Assembly (NCBI GenBank): GCA_029551925.1
Contig: JAKPEO010000131.1
Span: 35,069 to 99,068 of the forward strand
Length of the DNA: 64,000 nt
From: a bacterium
GTDB lineage: Bacteria > JAGOBX01
Reading direction: 5' to 3'
Shown: positions 54,396-63,862 of the stretch, piece after piece
Layout: every line of letters begins with the position of its first letter
Numbering within the stretch: position 1 is the stretch's first letter
Notes under the pieces: generated by a model
Databases searched by the model: none
Told to the model about the DNA's origin: nothing
The model's input: only the letters and a program-made list of their open reading frames with translations
Translations under genes and position numbers: made by a program

Positions 54396-57300
54396 ATTCT
54401 TTAATTTCTTTTGTGTCCCAGCTATTTTCAGATAAATGCTGTATTATATCTTTTGCTGTCGCATTATTTCCAATTAGATAATATGCCATTGATAAATTAA
54501 AAAGCGCATTTTGATTTTGTTCAATTGATATTGCCGCTTCATAGTTTTCAATAGCATAATGATATTTTTTCATTTTAAAGTATATATCAGCTAATAACAA
54601 ATATTTTATTTTTTTGTCTTTTATATCTAAATCTAAAAATTGTGAGAGAGTTTTTATTGCCGCATCTAATTTTTTTTGTATTATCTGTATTTGCGCTAAA
54701 AGCGCTAAAAAAGTGTTTTTATAGCGATAATCAAAATTGTTGTAATGATAATTTAAAATATTTTCGCATTTTTCATATAGTCCATTTTTAAATAAAGTAA
54801 TTAAATAGTAATGCAGTGCGTCAGGATTAGCGGCAAAAATATTCGCATCTATATCTTTTAGTATTTCGTATGAGGCTTTGTAATTGCCGTTATTGTAATA
54901 TTTTACGCTGTCGATAATTTTTTTTGTTTTAAAAACACTTTTTTTTAGAGTTTCACATATTTTGTATTGTTTAGAGTTTGTCGGTTGTAGTTCATAAATA
55001 ATATTAGTTAGATTTTTCAAATCATTTTGTTTATAATAAAGATGCGCTTGTAAAATTTTTATTTTTTCAGATTCTCCAAATTTTTTTGAATCTTCAATTA
55101 ATTCTGCAATTTCTGATAATTTATTATTTTTTATATTTTCAGCTATTAAACTTGAATAAATGTCAATAAAAAGATTGAAATTTAGAAATTTATATTTTTT
55201 CGGCTGGATAGATTTTAGTAATTGTTTGAGTTCGTCTGCCATAAAATTTTTGTGCAGCGCAAAAGTGTAAATTTCGAGCGCCCGATAATTATCTGTATTT
55301 GTTTCATATAATTTTTTTAATATTTTTAGAGCGTCAATATTTTTATTTAGTTTTAGCGCGCAGAGACCTTCATAATATTGCGCTTCAACTATTTCAAATT
55401 TAGCATTGTATTGTTTTAAATAAGTTGCGGCATTTTGATATTCGTTATTTGTTAAAAATAAGCGCGCTAGTGGATAATGTAATTGCGTTAAATACTGGTG
55501 TTTTGATAATACAGATATTATATCGGAGATGATTTCTTTTTTTAAATTTGCGTTTTGCAAATATTTTAATTCTGCCGCGTATTCGTTATGAATGAATTCG
55601 CTGATAATTGTTAAATTTTTAATAGTTTTAAGTTCATCGATAATATCATCATAGCCGTTTGTAATCAATAAATTAGATATTTCGGAGTCATAGGGATATA
55701 GAACAAACAAAATGGTTAATATTTTTTTGAATTCATCGAATATTGCGGATTTTTTATATAATTGTGCAAATGTTAATAGTATTTCTTTATTATTAGGCAA
55801 ATATTGTGCGGCGTTTTGTAAAATTTTCAGCGCCGCATCATTTTTATTTTGTAGAATGAAGATATTTGCTAATTTGAGATAAGCGTCGTGATTAGCGGGA
55901 ATTAATTTTAACGCAGTATTGAGCAGTTCTTCAGATTTTTTGAAATTATTAGAATTAGTGTATTTATCCGCAAGCGCAATATAAAAATTATATAGAGCAT
56001 TGATAATATATTTTTCGTTTTTATTTGCCGAATATAGATTTTTTAGATGTTCGAGTTTTTTTTCGTCATCAGTCTGCATAGTTAAAATTTTTGCAATTTC
56101 GACTTGCGGGTTATTGAGTTTTTTTATATTAGAATAATATTTATGCGCCGTGTTGAAATCACCGTTTTTTTCAAATATTTTTGCAATAAGCATATCAATT
56201 TTATCATTGGTATTTTGGGCTGTTGATAATTGTTTTAATTTCGGCAATATTTTTTGAAAATCAGGAGTATTTAATATCGCTTCGCAATAATCAATAAAAA
56301 TATTATTGTTTTTTAAATAGCGCGGGTTTTTGTCTAATATATTTATTATGCCGTTATAATCATTGAATAATTTAAAATATTCAATCGCAAGCCGCGTTTC
56401 GAATTTATCTAAATTATCATAAAAATATTTTTTTAGAATATATATTAATTTTTTGTTTTGCGTTTCATCCGCTAATTTTAATAATTTTTCTTTATCAAAT
56501 TTTTCAATCCCGTATTTTTCTATTAATTTTTCATATTTAAAATATTCTTTTTTTTGATAATAGCGATTTTCAAGCGCTGTTAAATATTTATATTTTTCTT
56601 GGTCAGTTAAAAGATTGTCATAATTTAAGAGCGTTTCTAAAATCCATAATTTTTCATAAGTTTGCGGCAGTTCATCATAGTAAATTTTGAGATGGTAAAT
56701 AGCATTATCTAAATTTTTATTTTCAAAAATTTGAGATTGAAGATAAGATAATAATAGTTCTTTATTTTCTGATAATTTCAAGATTCTTATTAATTGTTCA
56801 GATATATTTTTATCTGCATTTTTAAATTTATCAAAAGTGTAGGAAATGTAATCATTAATTAATTTTTTATTGTTAGTATTCGCTAAAACTTCTAAAAACA
56901 ATATTTTCTCTTTTTCTGTTAATTGACCATTGCATAATAATAGCGCGCTTAATTCTAAATATTCGCCGTATTTTTTCAGATGAAAATAATAATTAGTCAA
57001 AAGTCGGACAGCCGCGAAATTATTAATATTATGATTTATTGATTTTGTTAGCAATTCGATTGTTTTTTTAGTAATTGTTTTTTCGCGGTCGCTTATTTCT
57101 CGCGCTAAATTAAAATATGCGTCGGATAATTTTTTTTTAATTTCATTATTAAATGGTTTTATCTTGATTAATTTTTCTAATATTTCCGCTGATTTTTCAT
57201 AGTTTTTTTGTTCGTATTCGAATAATGCTAATGCAAGCAGCGAATAAAAATCATTTGGAGCAATTTTTAATAGCGCTTGCGCTGAATCAATTAATCTTTG

Positions 57301-58314
57301 CGGTTTTTCGCTGTATTTTATAATAATAGTATGCGCCTGGATATTGTGTTTATCAATTGCTGTTATTTCATTCGCAAATTTTAAAGCAAGATTATACTGC
57401 TTGATATTTTCAAAGTAATTCATTAATTTTATTAAAATTTCTAATCGTATATTTTTAGGCAATTCAAAATTTAACAGCCGATTATATTCGCTGATTAATA
57501 AATCTTTTTTGTCCGGTAAATTTGAATAAACTTCTATTAATGTCAAAATAAAGTTTCTTGAATTAGCAAATTCTCTTGATTTTAAATTGTCAAGATAATT
57601 CGCAGCAGCAGAATAATCGCCTTCTTTTGCTAATATTTTTGCATAATAGTAATATATTTGTTCTTTTTTTATATTATTTTTAAACGCAGTCAATCCGCGT
57701 TTGCAGTAATATTTTGCGCTTTCGTATTTATTGAGATTAATAAGCGCGTCAATAACCAGCAGAAATTCGTCTATTTCTAAATTAACATAGTGCGATAAAA
57801 TATCAGCGCAGCGCAGTAGATTATCGTGTTTTTCCGCAGAATAAAAATGCTGAATATATTTTTTTTGGAGATATTGCAAATCAGCGGATTGAAAATGTTT
57901 AGAACTGCCGCGCAGGAATAAATCTAATTTTGTAAATTCGCAGGTTTTTATTAATAATTCAGCGTAAATAATTTTAAAATTTTGATTGTCTAAAATTTTT
58001 GTTTCGTCCAGTATTTTTATTAATGCGTCTAATTCATTCAAATCTATTAGCGCGATAAAAACATCTTTTAGTATTTTTGTCTCTAAATTTATTAAATCAT
58101 TTAGCGCAGTAGATTCTATAAGCAGCGCAAAATTATTGTAGTTTTTTAATGTTATTGCTGTTTCAATTAATTTTTGTTTTTCGGTTGCTGATAATCCGGA
58201 AAACTTTCCGGAATTTAGAATATCATTATATTTTTTTAAATTGTTTTTATCTGAGCAATTGCTAATGAATATTATAAAAAAAAATAAAAATGAGAATAAT
58301 AGATTTTTTGTCAT
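54376..58314 (-). CDS. Large TPR-repeat lipoprotein
   Basis: A 1,312-residue protein. The N-terminus is a signal peptide with a lipobox-like ISNC at residues 17-20 (N at -1 is unusual), so lipidation is probable. The rest is a continuous run of helical pairs of the tetratricopeptide type, many with the A-x-x-(Y/L/F)...A...(L/P) pattern, for example DAYLKLANIFILQNKNDAAL and NALFNLSMAYYLIGNNATA near the C-terminus. TPR proteins act as scaffolds. It starts three bases after the DUF58 stop. The stop side overlaps the response-regulator gene tail-to-tail by 20 bases. Asn, Lys, Leu and Ile dominate. Confidence 0.85.
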   Translation of the reverse strand: MTKNLLFSFLFFFIIFISNCSDKNNLKKYNDILNSGKFSGLSATEKQKLIETAITLKNYNNFALLIESTALNDLINLETKILKDVFIALIDLNELDALIKILDETKILDNQNFKIIYAELLIKTCEFTKLDLFLRGSSKHFQSADLQYLQKKYIQHFYSAEKHDNLLRCADILSHYVNLEIDEFLLVIDALINLNKYESAKYYCKRGLTAFKNNIKKEQIYYYYAKILAKEGDYSAAANYLDNLKSREFANSRNFILTLIEVYSNLPDKKDLLISEYNRLLNFELPKNIRLEILIKLMNYFENIKQYNLALKFANEITAIDKHNIQAHTIIIKYSEKPQRLIDSAQALLKIAPNDFYSLLALALFEYEQKNYEKSAEILEKLIKIKPFNNEIKKKLSDAYFNLAREISDREKTITKKTIELLTKSINHNINNFAAVRLLTNYYFHLKKYGEYLELSALLLCNGQLTEKEKILFLEVLANTNNKKLINDYISYTFDKFKNADKNISEQLIRILKLSENKELLLSYLQSQIFENKNLDNAIYHLKIYYDELPQTYEKLWILETLLNYDNLLTDQEKYKYLTALENRYYQKKEYFKYEKLIEKYGIEKFDKEKLLKLADETQNKKLIYILKKYFYDNLDKFETRLAIEYFKLFNDYNGIINILDKNPRYLKNNNIFIDYCEAILNTPDFQKILPKLKQLSTAQNTNDKIDMLIAKIFEKNGDFNTAHKYYSNIKKLNNPQVEIAKILTMQTDDEKKLEHLKNLYSANKNEKYIINALYNFYIALADKYTNSNNFKKSEELLNTALKLIPANHDAYLKLANIFILQNKNDAALKILQNAAQYLPNNKEILLTFAQLYKKSAIFDEFKKILTILFVLYPYDSEISNLLITNGYDDIIDELKTIKNLTIISEFIHNEYAAELKYLQNANLKKEIISDIISVLSKHQYLTQLHYPLARLFLTNNEYQNAATYLKQYNAKFEIVEAQYYEGLCALKLNKNIDALKILKKLYETNTDNYRALEIYTFALHKNFMADELKQLLKSIQPKKYKFLNFNLFIDIYSSLIAENIKNNKLSEIAELIEDSKKFGESEKIKILQAHLYYKQNDLKNLTNIIYELQPTNSKQYKICETLKKSVFKTKKIIDSVKYYNNGNYKASYEILKDIDANIFAANPDALHYYLITLFKNGLYEKCENILNYHYNNFDYRYKNTFLALLAQIQIIQKKLDAAIKTLSQFLDLDIKDKKIKYLLLADIYFKMKKYHYAIENYEAAISIEQNQNALFNLSMAYYLIGNNATAKDIIQHLSENSWDTKEIKEFKSILF

Positions 58315-58317
58315 ATA

Positions 58318-59205
58318 TCAATGATTTCGATTTATCTGTCTGATGCGTTTTTTGAAATATGCTATTAGCGAGTCAATATAGGATTTTTCAGAGTTTAATT
58401 TTATTATATCAGCGTTATATTTTGCAAATGTTCGCTCGATATTTTCTAATCTGCGTTTGTTGCAGTCTTTAAATTCTTCTAATATTTTTTTATCTGTCGT
58501 GTCTAAATAAATATCTTCGCCAGTCTCAATATCACGAAAATTTATAATTCCACAATTTTCCAATATCAAATCGCGAATGTCGGTAATAATCACATTTGTT
58601 AAATCGTGTTTTTTTGATAACAGCGCTAAATTTTTTTCGTAGTTTTTATCAAAAAAATCTGAAATTAGAAAAATTACGCTTTTGCGTTTAAATGTTTTTA
58701 TTGCAAATTCTAATGCTTTTGAAATATTAGTTTGACAATTTTTCGGAGTGAATGTCAGCATTTCGCGGATAATACGCAGCGAATTTTTTTTGCCTGTTTT
58801 TGGCGGAAGATATTTTTCGATAATATCGGAAAAAATAATTACGCCAACTTTGTCATTATTTTGCAGCGCAGAAAATGCTAATATTCCGCTTAATTCTGCA
58901 GCTATTTCTAATTTGCTTTTTTGCGCAGTTGAGAAAAAAGCAGAAGAAGAAGCATCTATCATTAGCACGAGATTTAATTGACGCTCTTCGTCAAATACTT
59001 TTATATACGGCTTACCGATTCGAGCAGTAACATTCCAATCAATAAATCTTGTGTCGTCGCCCGGATAGTATTCGCGGCACTCTGAAAAATTTATACCCAC
59101 GCCTTTGAATACGCTGTGATATTCTCCTGAAAAAACTTCATTCACAAATTTTCGCGAATGTATCTCTATATTTTTGATTTTTTTTAGTATTTCTTTGTCT
59201 ATCAT
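58318..59205 (-). CDS. DUF58 / von Willebrand factor A-like protein
   Basis: A 295-residue protein. The N-terminal DUF58 signature is FSGEYHSVFKGVGINFSECREYYPGDDTRFIDWN. A vWA-type domain follows with the MIDAS motif D84-x-S-x-S (MIDASSSAF), and VIIFSD and FLISDFF as later strands. DUF58 proteins are usually encoded next to a MoxR AAA+ ATPase and BatA/BatB genes, but none is here. It has its own promoter and is cotranscribed with the TPR lipoprotein, which suggests the two work together at the membrane. The biochemical role is unknown. Confidence 0.88.
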   Translation of the reverse strand: MIDKEILKKIKNIEIHSRKFVNEVFSGEYHSVFKGVGINFSECREYYPGDDTRFIDWNVTARIGKPYIKVFDEERQLNLVLMIDASSSAFFSTAQKSKLEIAAELSGILAFSALQNNDKVGVIIFSDIIEKYLPPKTGKKNSLRIIREMLTFTPKNCQTNISKALEFAIKTFKRKSVIFLISDFFDKNYEKNLALLSKKHDLTNVIITDIRDLILENCGIINFRDIETGEDIYLDTTDKKILEEFKDCNKRRLENIERTFAKYNADIIKLNSEKSYIDSLIAYFKKRIRQINRNH

Positions 59206-59243
59206 AATTTATTTCTGCTTGTGTCTTTAAAATTTTTGATTTT

Positions 59244-59271
59244 ATTATATTTATTAAAACTAATTTTTCAA
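59244..59271 (-). promoter_or_regulatory. Promoter for DUF58-TPR genes (minus strand)
   Basis: On the minus strand TTGAAA (59271-59266) and TATAAT (59249-59244) are 16 bp apart, about 40 bases upstream of the DUF58 start. Confidence 0.7.
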
Positions 59272-59444
59272 TAAGTATTTTATTCTATAAAAAAAAGCGC
59301 AACAAGCGCATTCCTAAATAATCTGAATATTTTTAACAAACAAATGAATATGAAAAAATATTATTTTTTTTAGACAAATTTTTAAAGCTTTTTAGAAATA
59401 TCTTTAAATTAATATTGAATAAATTATGAACATTTATTTAACAG

Positions 59445-59491
59445 TTTAGATTGTTTTTTGAATTTATGAAATACACGCTTTACAATCTAAA
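59445..59491. promoter_or_regulatory. Inverted repeat overlapping a -35 box, possible operator
   Basis: TTTAGATTGT at 59445-59454 and its exact complement ACAATCTAAA at 59482-59491, with 27 bp between. The right arm overlaps the -35 box of the polysaccharide-operon promoter. No T-run follows, so it is not a terminator. Confidence 0.4.
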
Positions 59492-59506
59492 AAAAATAAA
59501 TATAAT
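59479..59506 (+). promoter_or_regulatory. Promoter for the polysaccharide operon
   Basis: TTTACA at 59479-59484 and TATAAT at 59501-59506, with a 16-bp spacer, about 38 bases before the flippase start. Confidence 0.7.
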
Positions 59507-59543
59507 CACTTATCTTAAAATTTAAGTGTTTTACTGATTTTTT

Positions 59544-61046
59544 ATGGCTGAATTAGAAAGCGTTAGAAATTTAAAAGGCATAAATACAATTTTTTCAGAC
59601 AGCGCATTTACTATCATTGGCAGAATAATAAACAATATTCTGTATTTTATTTTTATTACTTTTATTGTAAAAATATTAGGCGAAAAAAAATACAGCGAAT
59701 ATTCATTATTTCTAATGACTACACAATTTTTATATATAATTTTCTTGGTTTGGACGCAATCAGCGTTATTGCGTTATGGTCGTGAAGAATTTTTATTAAG
59801 AACAAAAATAAATAGAACATTAACATCGCAATTAATTTTAGCGCTGCCTATAATTTTTTTATTGATAATTTTGATATTCATATTTCGGCAACAGTTGTTG
59901 AATTATTTAGGATTCAGCAATTTTTTTATACCATTAATTATTCTTTATTTTATTATGAATTTTATAAATGAAACTTTGTATTATTCTCTTCAAGCGCTCG
60001 GCAACTTTAAAATTTTTGCAATTGCTCAAATGTCGGAAAAATTTTTTGCATTGTTTATTTTAATAATAGGGTATTTTTTATTAGACAATTCGAAATTATT
60101 TTTTGTGATTTTTAGTTTGTTAATAGGTTTTATTTTTGCGCAAGTATTTATTTTTTTCAAGACAAAAATAAATTTAATTTTTCCGTTAGAATACGACAAA
60201 AAAATATTCCAAAAATATTTAAAATACTCGATACCAGTAATATTCGGGTCAGCATCCGCATATTTTCTAAATTGGATTGATTTAGGTATTATCAAAGAAA
60301 AATTAGCAAAAGAAATAATTGGTCAATATTTTTATTGTCAGCAAATATTTAACGGGTTAACGCAATTAAATATGGCATTGTTTACAGTTATTTCGCCATT
60401 AGTTATAACTTTATTAGTAAAGAATCGTTTTGATTTATTGAAAAAAATTTTAGATGAATTGTCAATAATGGCTATTATGATAGCATTAGTTATTTTTAAT
60501 TTTTTGTTTTTTTTCTTATATTTTTTATTACTTTATCTTTTTCCAAACAATCATTTTGCAATAGCGCAAACATTAATGATATTAATTTTTTCATCAACTT
60601 TTGCAATATTTACAAATATACTTGCTGCGTATATTATGGCATTTGAATTAATGTTTTTGTATTCAATTAATAATTTTTTGGCTTTATCTATAAAGATAAT
60701 ATTAAGTTATTTTTTTATTGATAAATTTGGAATGATTGGCGCAGCTCTTTCGACATTTGTTTATTTCATATGTAATCAGGTCTTTTATTCAATATTTATT
60801 TTGCAAAAGATAAAATTTTCACTGACAAAATATTTTTATTTAATTGCTTTGGTAATTTTTCAAATTTTTATATTTTTGTGTTTTAAAAATATTTTTATTT
60901 CTTTTTTTGCGAATTTAATTTTAATATATTTATTTGCAAAAATCGGTAAAATTTTTTCGTCTGAAAAATTATTGATTTTGAACGAAATCAATTTACCGAA
61001 TATAATAAAAAATAATTTGATAAATGTTTTAAAATTTATAGGTTGA
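59544..61046 (+). CDS. Polysaccharide flippase, Wzx-like (MOP superfamily)
   Basis: A 500-residue integral membrane protein with about 12-14 hydrophobic segments, very rich in F, I and L. It has the PST-family layout: an amphipathic start (NTIFSDSAFTIIGRIINNIL), the LYYSLQALGNFKIFAIAQ segment near 150 and a NWIDLGIIKE loop near 245. Such proteins flip undecaprenyl-linked sugar units across the inner membrane. No clear ribosome binding site is seen before the ATG. It is the first gene of an operon with sugar-modifying genes, which supports the call. Confidence 0.85.
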   Translation: MAELESVRNLKGINTIFSDSAFTIIGRIINNILYFIFITFIVKILGEKKYSEYSLFLMTTQFLYIIFLVWTQSALLRYGREEFLLRTKINRTLTSQLILALPIIFLLIILIFIFRQQLLNYLGFSNFFIPLIILYFIMNFINETLYYSLQALGNFKIFAIAQMSEKFFALFILIIGYFLLDNSKLFFVIFSLLIGFIFAQVFIFFKTKINLIFPLEYDKKIFQKYLKYSIPVIFGSASAYFLNWIDLGIIKEKLAKEIIGQYFYCQQIFNGLTQLNMALFTVISPLVITLLVKNRFDLLKKILDELSIMAIMIALVIFNFLFFFLYFLLLYLFPNNHFAIAQTLMILIFSSTFAIFTNILAAYIMAFELMFLYSINNFLALSIKIILSYFFIDKFGMIGAALSTFVYFICNQVFYSIFILQKIKFSLTKYFYLIALVIFQIFIFLCFKNIFISFFANLILIYLFAKIGKIFSSEKLLILNEINLPNIIKNNLINVLKFIG

Positions 61047-61049
61047 GTT

Positions 61050-61973
61050 ATGATAGAAATACAGCAGTGTTTAGTGTGCGGCGCTGAAAAAACTAATTTT
61101 AAATTTGTATTTGAATTAAGCGATTGCTGGCTGAAAGTAGATAATATAAAATATAAAATTTTCCAATGTCAAAATTGCAAAATTGCATTTTTAAATCCGC
61201 GCCCTGATGATATGGAATTAGTGAAATATTACACAAATGAATTTGATAAATTTTATAATACTACTGATAAAGATTTAATAAAAAAATATTCATTTACATT
61301 ACAGAAAAAATATAAGTTATTACCAGAAAAAAAAGGAAAAATATTGGATATAGGCGCGCAAAAAGGCGAATTTTTGGAATATTGCAAAAGACGGGGATGG
61401 ACAGTAGAAGGAATAGAATTAACTAATACAATTCCCAATCCATATAATCTTCCGATAAAATACGGCAATTTTTTAGATATAAATTATCCGGAAAATTATT
61501 TTGATGTTATTACTTTATGGCATGTAATTGAGTATCTGCCGCATCCCCATTTAATAATCGAAAAAATATCAAAAATTTTAAAGTTGCAAGGATTATTAAT
61601 TTTAGCAATGCCTAATTTTAATAGTTTAAATCTTCAATTTATGAACGCTGAAGATATACCGCGTCATCTATTTTTTTTCAATTTAGATAGTATTAGTTTT
61701 TTATTGAATAAATTTGGATTTTCAATAATTGAATATAACTATCATTCTGGCGTGCATAAAAATAGTATCAGCGGATTAATAACTTTTCTGATAAAAAGAA
61801 ATATTTTAAAAATGGACAAGGAAGAGTTGCTGCATTTATATCATAATTATCCTAAAAAATTTGAAAATATATTTTTTAAAATTATTGATAGAAGCATTAC
61901 TTTGCCATTACGTTTGATTTTGCCCTATTTAAAAAAATCACATAATTTTTATATTATTGCTGCGAAAAATTAA
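61050..61973 (+). CDS. SAM-dependent methyltransferase with N-terminal zinc ribbon
   Basis: A 307-residue class I methyltransferase. Cys7/Cys10 and Cys40/Cys43 form a zinc-ribbon-like start (CLVC...CQNC), common in sugar C-methyltransferases and capsule-locus methyltransferases. Motif I is KILDIGAQKGEFLE (97-110). FDVITLWHVIEYLPHPH is the motif II/post-II region. The FFFNLDSISFLLNKFGF helix is shared by this family. The acceptor is probably a lipid- or nucleotide-linked sugar, inferred from its place between flippase and asnB. Confidence 0.85.
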   Translation: MIEIQQCLVCGAEKTNFKFVFELSDCWLKVDNIKYKIFQCQNCKIAFLNPRPDDMELVKYYTNEFDKFYNTTDKDLIKKYSFTLQKKYKLLPEKKGKILDIGAQKGEFLEYCKRRGWTVEGIELTNTIPNPYNLPIKYGNFLDINYPENYFDVITLWHVIEYLPHPHLIIEKISKILKLQGLLILAMPNFNSLNLQFMNAEDIPRHLFFFNLDSISFLLNKFGFSIIEYNYHSGVHKNSISGLITFLIKRNILKMDKEELLHLYHNYPKKFENIFFKIIDRSITLPLRLILPYLKKSHNFYIIAAKN

Positions 61974-61975
61974 TT

Positions 61976-63862
61976 ATGTGCGGAATTTGCGGAATCTTTG
62001 AATTTTCAAATAAAGTGATTGATAGAGAAAAGTTAATCAAAATGAATAATACTCTATCACATCGCGGACCTGATGACAGCGGTCTGTATATAAATAATAA
62101 TATTGGTTTAGCGCATCGAAGATTAGCGATTATAGATATAAAAAGCGGACATCAACCAATGTTAGACGACGAGCAAAAAATAGCAGTTGTTTATAATGGC
62201 GAAATATATAATTTTTTAGAATTAAAAGAGCAGTTGCAAAAATATAATTTCAAATTTAAGACAAATTCTGATACCGAAGTTTTATTAAATGCATATAAAT
62301 ATTGGAATGTTGATTGTTTAAAATATATTTGCGGAATGTTCGCTTTTGCTATTTGGGATGATAATAAAAAACAATTATTTTTAGCGCGCGACCAAGTAGG
62401 AATAAAGCCATTGTTATATTATTTCGGAAATAACAACTTTATTTTTTCTTCGGAATTTCAAGCATTATTACAATATCCAGAAATTTCGCGAAAATTAAAT
62501 TTATCATCATTATCTGACTATATTTCTTTTCAATGCGTTCCATCAGAAAATACAATGTTTGAAGATATAAAACGATTAGAGCCGGGGCATTGTTTAATAG
62601 TAAAAGAAAACAAAATAAAAATAGAAAGATATTGGTTCCCAGACTATTCGCAAAAATTAAATTTATCAGAAAATGAAGCGATTAATGAAACATTCAATTA
62701 TTTTAAACATATAGTCAAACAGCATTTAATAAGTGATGTTCCATTAGGTTTATTTTTATCTGGCGGTATTGATTCTACATTAGTGACGGCAGCAGTAAGA
62801 GAAGTTTCGTCAAATAAAATCAAAACATTTTCAATTGGTTTTGAATATGAACCATTGAGCGAATTGAAATATAGCCGAAGCGCTTCTAAAATATTAGAGA
62901 CAGAGCATACAGAAATAATATTAAAGCCGAATGTCTTAAATGTCTTACCAAAATTAGTTGAACATTATGGTGAACCATTTGCTGATTCGTCAGCTATACC
63001 GACATATTATATAGCGCAAGAAACGCGGAAATATGTGACAGTCGCACTTGCAGGCGACGGCGGTGATGAATTATTTGCCGGGTATGATGTATTCGGGCAA
63101 ATGAATTTATCTTATAAAATAAATTCGTTATTAACTGCATTTCATTTTTTATTTAAAACTGCAAGAAATATTTACGGCAAAAAAGATAGCAAACAAAAAT
63201 TGCCGAAATTATTTAGATTTTTAGATATTATTTCAGGACAAAAAAATGATATTTATCCATTATTAAGATGTTCATATTATAATGAATTGAAAGTAAAATT
63301 ATTTAATCAAGATTTTAAAAATAAAATTGATTTATTGAATTCATATAAGTTGTATAAAAAATATTATGAAGAAACAACTGCGACAAATTTAATTGAAAAA
63401 ATATTGGATACGGATTTGAGATTTACATTGCCTTATGATTTGTTGACAAAGGTTGATATTGCGTCAATGGCGAATTCATTAGAGATACGCGTGCCATTTT
63501 TAGACAAGCGTTTTATTGAATTTGCATTAAAATTACCAAGTGAATATAAAATTAAAAATAAAACAGGAAAATATATTCTCAAAAAAATATTAAAAAAATA
63601 TTTTGACGATAAATTTATATATCGCAAAAAAATGGGTTTTTCAATACCATTGGCAAAATGGCTGCGTGAAGAAATGCGAGAATATTGCAGAGATATTTTA
63701 TTTTCAGATGCTGAAATTAATCGAAAATTTTTTAATGAAGATTATTTAAAAAAAATATTTGATGACCATATACAAATAAAAGAAGATAACTCTGCGACAT
63801 TATGGCTGTTAATGAATTTTAAATTGTGGCTAAAAACATTTAAGGTTGATTACAATGTGTAA
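61976..63862 (+). CDS. asnB: Asparagine synthase (glutamine-hydrolysing)-like amidotransferase
   Basis: A 628-residue two-domain enzyme. The N-terminal class II glutaminase starts MCGICGIF with the nucleophile Cys2, then HRGPDDSG and VVYNGEIYNF. The synthetase domain has the pyrophosphate loop FLSGGIDSTL near residue 260 and ALAGDGGDELFAGYD near 357. Copies in surface-sugar clusters often amidate sugar uronates rather than aspartate. Which applies here is unclear. It starts two bases after the methyltransferase and overlaps the next gene by eight bases. Confidence 0.93.
   Translation: MCGICGIFEFSNKVIDREKLIKMNNTLSHRGPDDSGLYINNNIGLAHRRLAIIDIKSGHQPMLDDEQKIAVVYNGEIYNFLELKEQLQKYNFKFKTNSDTEVLLNAYKYWNVDCLKYICGMFAFAIWDDNKKQLFLARDQVGIKPLLYYFGNNNFIFSSEFQALLQYPEISRKLNLSSLSDYISFQCVPSENTMFEDIKRLEPGHCLIVKENKIKIERYWFPDYSQKLNLSENEAINETFNYFKHIVKQHLISDVPLGLFLSGGIDSTLVTAAVREVSSNKIKTFSIGFEYEPLSELKYSRSASKILETEHTEIILKPNVLNVLPKLVEHYGEPFADSSAIPTYYIAQETRKYVTVALAGDGGDELFAGYDVFGQMNLSYKINSLLTAFHFLFKTARNIYGKKDSKQKLPKLFRFLDIISGQKNDIYPLLRCSYYNELKVKLFNQDFKNKIDLLNSYKLYKKYYEETTATNLIEKILDTDLRFTLPYDLLTKVDIASMANSLEIRVPFLDKRFIEFALKLPSEYKIKNKTGKYILKKILKKYFDDKFIYRKKMGFSIPLAKWLREEMREYCRDILFSDAEINRKFFNEDYLKKIFDDHIQIKEDNSATLWLLMNFKLWLKTFKVDYNV

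Larger units (their letters stand above)
59206..59543. other. 338-bp divergent intergenic region
   Basis: No coding frame is convincing here. It holds the minus promoter for the DUF58 gene, the plus promoter for the polysaccharide operon and the inverted repeat described separately. The middle (about 59290-59440) is A/T-rich and I see nothing else in it. Confidence 0.7.

Noticed and set aside
59290-59320. Short GCGC hairpin next to a T-run on the minus strand, like a terminator
   Set aside because: The stem is only four base pairs and no minus-strand gene lies upstream of it.
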